Source of the DNA: Nonomuraea endophytica
Lineage (GTDB): Bacteria; Actinomycetota; Actinomycetes; Streptosporangiales; Streptosporangiaceae
Direction of reading: 5' to 3'
Length of the DNA stretch: 64,000 nt
NCBI RefSeq assembly: GCF_014203235.1
Contig: NZ_JACHIN010000016.1
Location: forward strand, 185,359-249,358
A program made the translations under genes and the position numbers. Of the stretch, positions 62,411 to 64,000 are shown piece after piece. How positions within the stretch are numbered: position 1 is the stretch's first letter; each line of letters opens with the position of its first letter. The notes under the pieces are model-generated. The model was given only the letters and a program-made list of their open reading frames with translations, did not search any database and had not been told where the DNA came from.

Positions 62411-62657
62411 CTTATGAAGGGAAGTGGTCTACGCCCTGCTTCATTTCGTGAAAAGGTAGGGGGTGTTCGTCCCTGAACTAGGAAGTAGCTTGGACTGGCG
62501 ATCTGAGGGTCCTTTGTGTGAACCAAGACCGCTGCCGAGATTCTCGAACGGCTCGCCGGATATTTGAACAGAATTCCTCACTCAGACTAACCAGGTAGAG
62601 CTCGTGCCGGGACGATCCGGTTTTCCTGCCAAGACATGGTCCGACACCACTACCCGT

Positions 62658-62935
62658 GCGGGTCAGGGATGAGCTGGGTGAGCTGTTCGCCGACGCAGAG
62701 TTCGCGGCTGCGTTCGCAGCGGAGGGTAACCCGGCTGGTCACCGGGCAGGCCGGTGTTGATCAAGGTGTTGCAGCGGGTGGAGAACCTGAGCGATCGGCA
62801 GGCCGCCGAGACCGTGCGAGCGGACCTGAGCTGGGAGGATGCCTTGGGGCTGGCGTTGGATGATCTCGGGTTCGATGCGAGTGTGCGGAGTGAGTTCCGG
62901 ACCAGGGTGCTCGCCCACGGCCTAGACGAGTAAGC
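62658..62935 (+). pseudogene. IS1182-type transposase N-terminal remnant
   Basis: VRVRDELGELFADAEFAAAF, then after an internal deletion and frame change VLIKVLQRVENLSDRQAAET, WEDALGLALDDLGFDASVRS and EFRTRVLAHGL, are the N-terminal words of IS1182-family transposases. It breaks at the IS5-type element (CTAG at 62922-62925). The 240 bp between dndE and it hold no gene. Confidence 0.7.
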
Positions 62936-63905
62936 CCTAAGTGGGTCAGTGGTCGTAGGCGATGAGGGATCGGGTGATGGGCTGGCCGGTATGGCGGTTG
63001 TGCCAGATCGCGGCGGTCAGGGCGAGGATGCGCTGGGCGATCCTGGCCCCGACGCCGGTCGGGGTGCGGGCGCCGTGCAGTTCGAGGTCGAGCTGGCCTT
63101 TGAGGGTGTCGTTGACGGACTCGATCAGCTGGCGGATCGGCTTGAGCAGGTGCTGGCTGGGGTGTGGTGTGCGGTTGCGGTAGGACGGGCGTAGCAGTCG
63201 CACACCGCGTTCGGCCAGGTAGGTGTCCAGTTCGGCGGAGATGTAGCCCTTGTCGGCGATGATCAGGAGATCGGGCCGCTCGGTGAGCAGGACCGGGTCG
63301 TGCTCGCAGATGGACATCAGCACCTGGCGTTCGTCGATGTTCGGGCTGGCCAGTGCCCAGGTGATGGGCAGCCCTGCTGGGGTGCAGATCAGATGCAGTC
63401 GCAGGCCCCAGAACCAGCGGGAGTGTGAGCGGCAGTAGCCGTAGCCGGCCCAGCCCGCCAGTTCGGAACGGGTGGCGGTCGGACGGGAGCGACCGCATTC
63501 GACCGGGGTGGAGTCGATGATCCACAGCGGGTCGTGCCACAGGTCGGTATCGGCTGCCAGAGCGCGGATGGCACGTTTTGAGTAGGGGTAGGGCGTGGTG
63601 CAGGCGTTTGTTGTAGCCGGATTGGCCGGGCAGGTATGGGAAGGCGCCGGGCAGGTGTGCGGGCACGTAGCGGAGCCAGCGGGTCTGGGAGCGGACCCCG
63701 AGCAGGACTTGAGCCACTGCCAGGGTCAGGAGCTCAGCGTCGGTCAGCCGCGGTGGTCGGCCGGATCGCGGTGAGTCCTTCAGCCAGTCGTCGATTGCCA
63801 CGTACAGTGCGGTGAGAAGGGTGTTGAGGTCGTTGGTCACACATCGATCCTCGACACCCTTCGCCATTCCCGCTCTGGCATGACAGCGACTTAGGACTTA
63901 CTCGT
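62926..63905. mobile_element. IS5-type insertion sequence, 980 bp, with CTAG target duplication
   Basis: Terminal inverted repeats ACGAGTAAGCCCTAAGT (62926-62942) and its partner at 63889-63905 match at 16 of 17 positions. CTAG flanks the element on both sides (62922-62925, 63906-63909), a 4-bp YTAR-type target duplication as made by IS5-group elements. A leftward transposase in two frames fills the element. The clean ends suggest a recent insertion. Confidence 0.85.
62946..63840 (-). CDS. IS5-family transposase in two frames
   Basis: From GTG 63840 the first frame gives DAELLTLAVAQVLLGV, YNKRLHHALPLLK. At a run of four A (63576-63579 on the plus strand as T) the reading must skip one base to continue: RAIRALAADTDLWHDPLWII, GYGYCRSHSRWFWGLRLH, then IADKGYISAELDTYL and LKPIRQLIESVNDTLKGQ with the last acidic residue. 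Two-frame transposases joined by frameshifting are common in this family, so the element may still work; a chance one-base insertion is the alternative. Confidence 0.75.
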
Positions 63906-64000
63906 CTAGATGGTTGATTCCAAGGGCTGAGGTTCGTTGATCGGCTGCGGGCATGCAGCGAGGGTGTCCAAGATCTGTTTGTGACGACAGAACTGAACAC
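63906..64000 (-). CDS. C-terminal end of an unidentified gene (partial)
   Basis: A minus-strand frame open to the window edge ends FCRHKQILDTLAACPQPINE, then PQPLESTI and TAG at 63906-63908. Sequence right of the IS5-type element does not continue the IS1182 frame. Too short to name. Confidence 0.3.
   Translation of the reverse strand, partial: VQFCRHKQILDTLAACPQPINEPQPLESTI

Noticed and set aside
1..64000. CRISPR arrays or complete tRNA and rRNA genes
   Set aside because: No regularly spaced repeats were found. The only tRNA-like sequence is the half-copy at 51952-51999.

Overview
The window is high-GC DNA from an actinomycete. Coding thirds are almost all G or C, GTG and TTG starts are common, ATGA start/stop overlaps are frequent, and the gene content fits a filamentous actinobacterium: a PucR regulator, DrrAB-type exporter, CU044_5270-type protein, MoxR/DUF58/VWA block and Streptomyces-type dnd genes. 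The order Streptosporangiales is plausible but cannot be fixed from the sequence.

Left part (1-16.9 kb): a 5'-truncated membrane nucleosidase-like gene, then a NrtR-type Nudix regulator divergent from a tight four-gene operon. The operon encodes a coiled-coil protein, a membrane protein with a related coil, an OmpA-domain lipoprotein, and an FHA-ABC transporter fusion with another related coil. Two tandem palindromes cover the operon promoter. Next come a DrrAB-type exporter with a divergent TetR regulator, a DinB protein, a PucR regulator, and a MacAB-like export unit whose coiled-coil adaptor carries a peptidoglycan-binding-like segment, with a lipoprotein.

Middle part (17-42 kb): two copies of a cassette, at 17.0-19.5 and 39.8-42.2 kb. 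Each has a large protein with a WXG100-like N-terminus, a matching promoter, and a convergent lipoprotein; only the first keeps a small WXG100 partner. Between them lies a carbohydrate locus: two GH4 enzymes, a DeoR regulator, a PfkB kinase, an ABC importer and a secreted GH114 enzyme. I read it as uptake and breakdown of galactosamine-rich polymer. Then come two neighbouring DUF2075 helicase/nuclease genes, both broken, a Tox-PL toxin with a YrhB-like immunity gene, and a protease-MoxR-DUF58-VWA-VWA block.

Right part (42-64 kb): a DUF262-HNH-RAMA protein beside a DUF3883 protein looks like a restriction-type defence pair. The stretch from 46 to 52 kb is decayed: a SARP fragment, an IS630-type element carrying a pRiA4b ORF-3 passenger, a broken ECF sigma factor with a broken partner, and an SDR remnant. 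At 52.0 kb a 3' half-copy of a tRNA-Arg(CCT) gene marks a likely attachment site. To its right lies an island with a PIN-domain gene, a phosphorothioation-associated methyltransferase and a complete dndA/dndBCDE set without dndFGH. It ends in nested insertion sequences: an IS5-type element with a 4-bp CTAG duplication inside or beside an IS1182 remnant.

No CRISPR array, rRNA or complete tRNA was seen.
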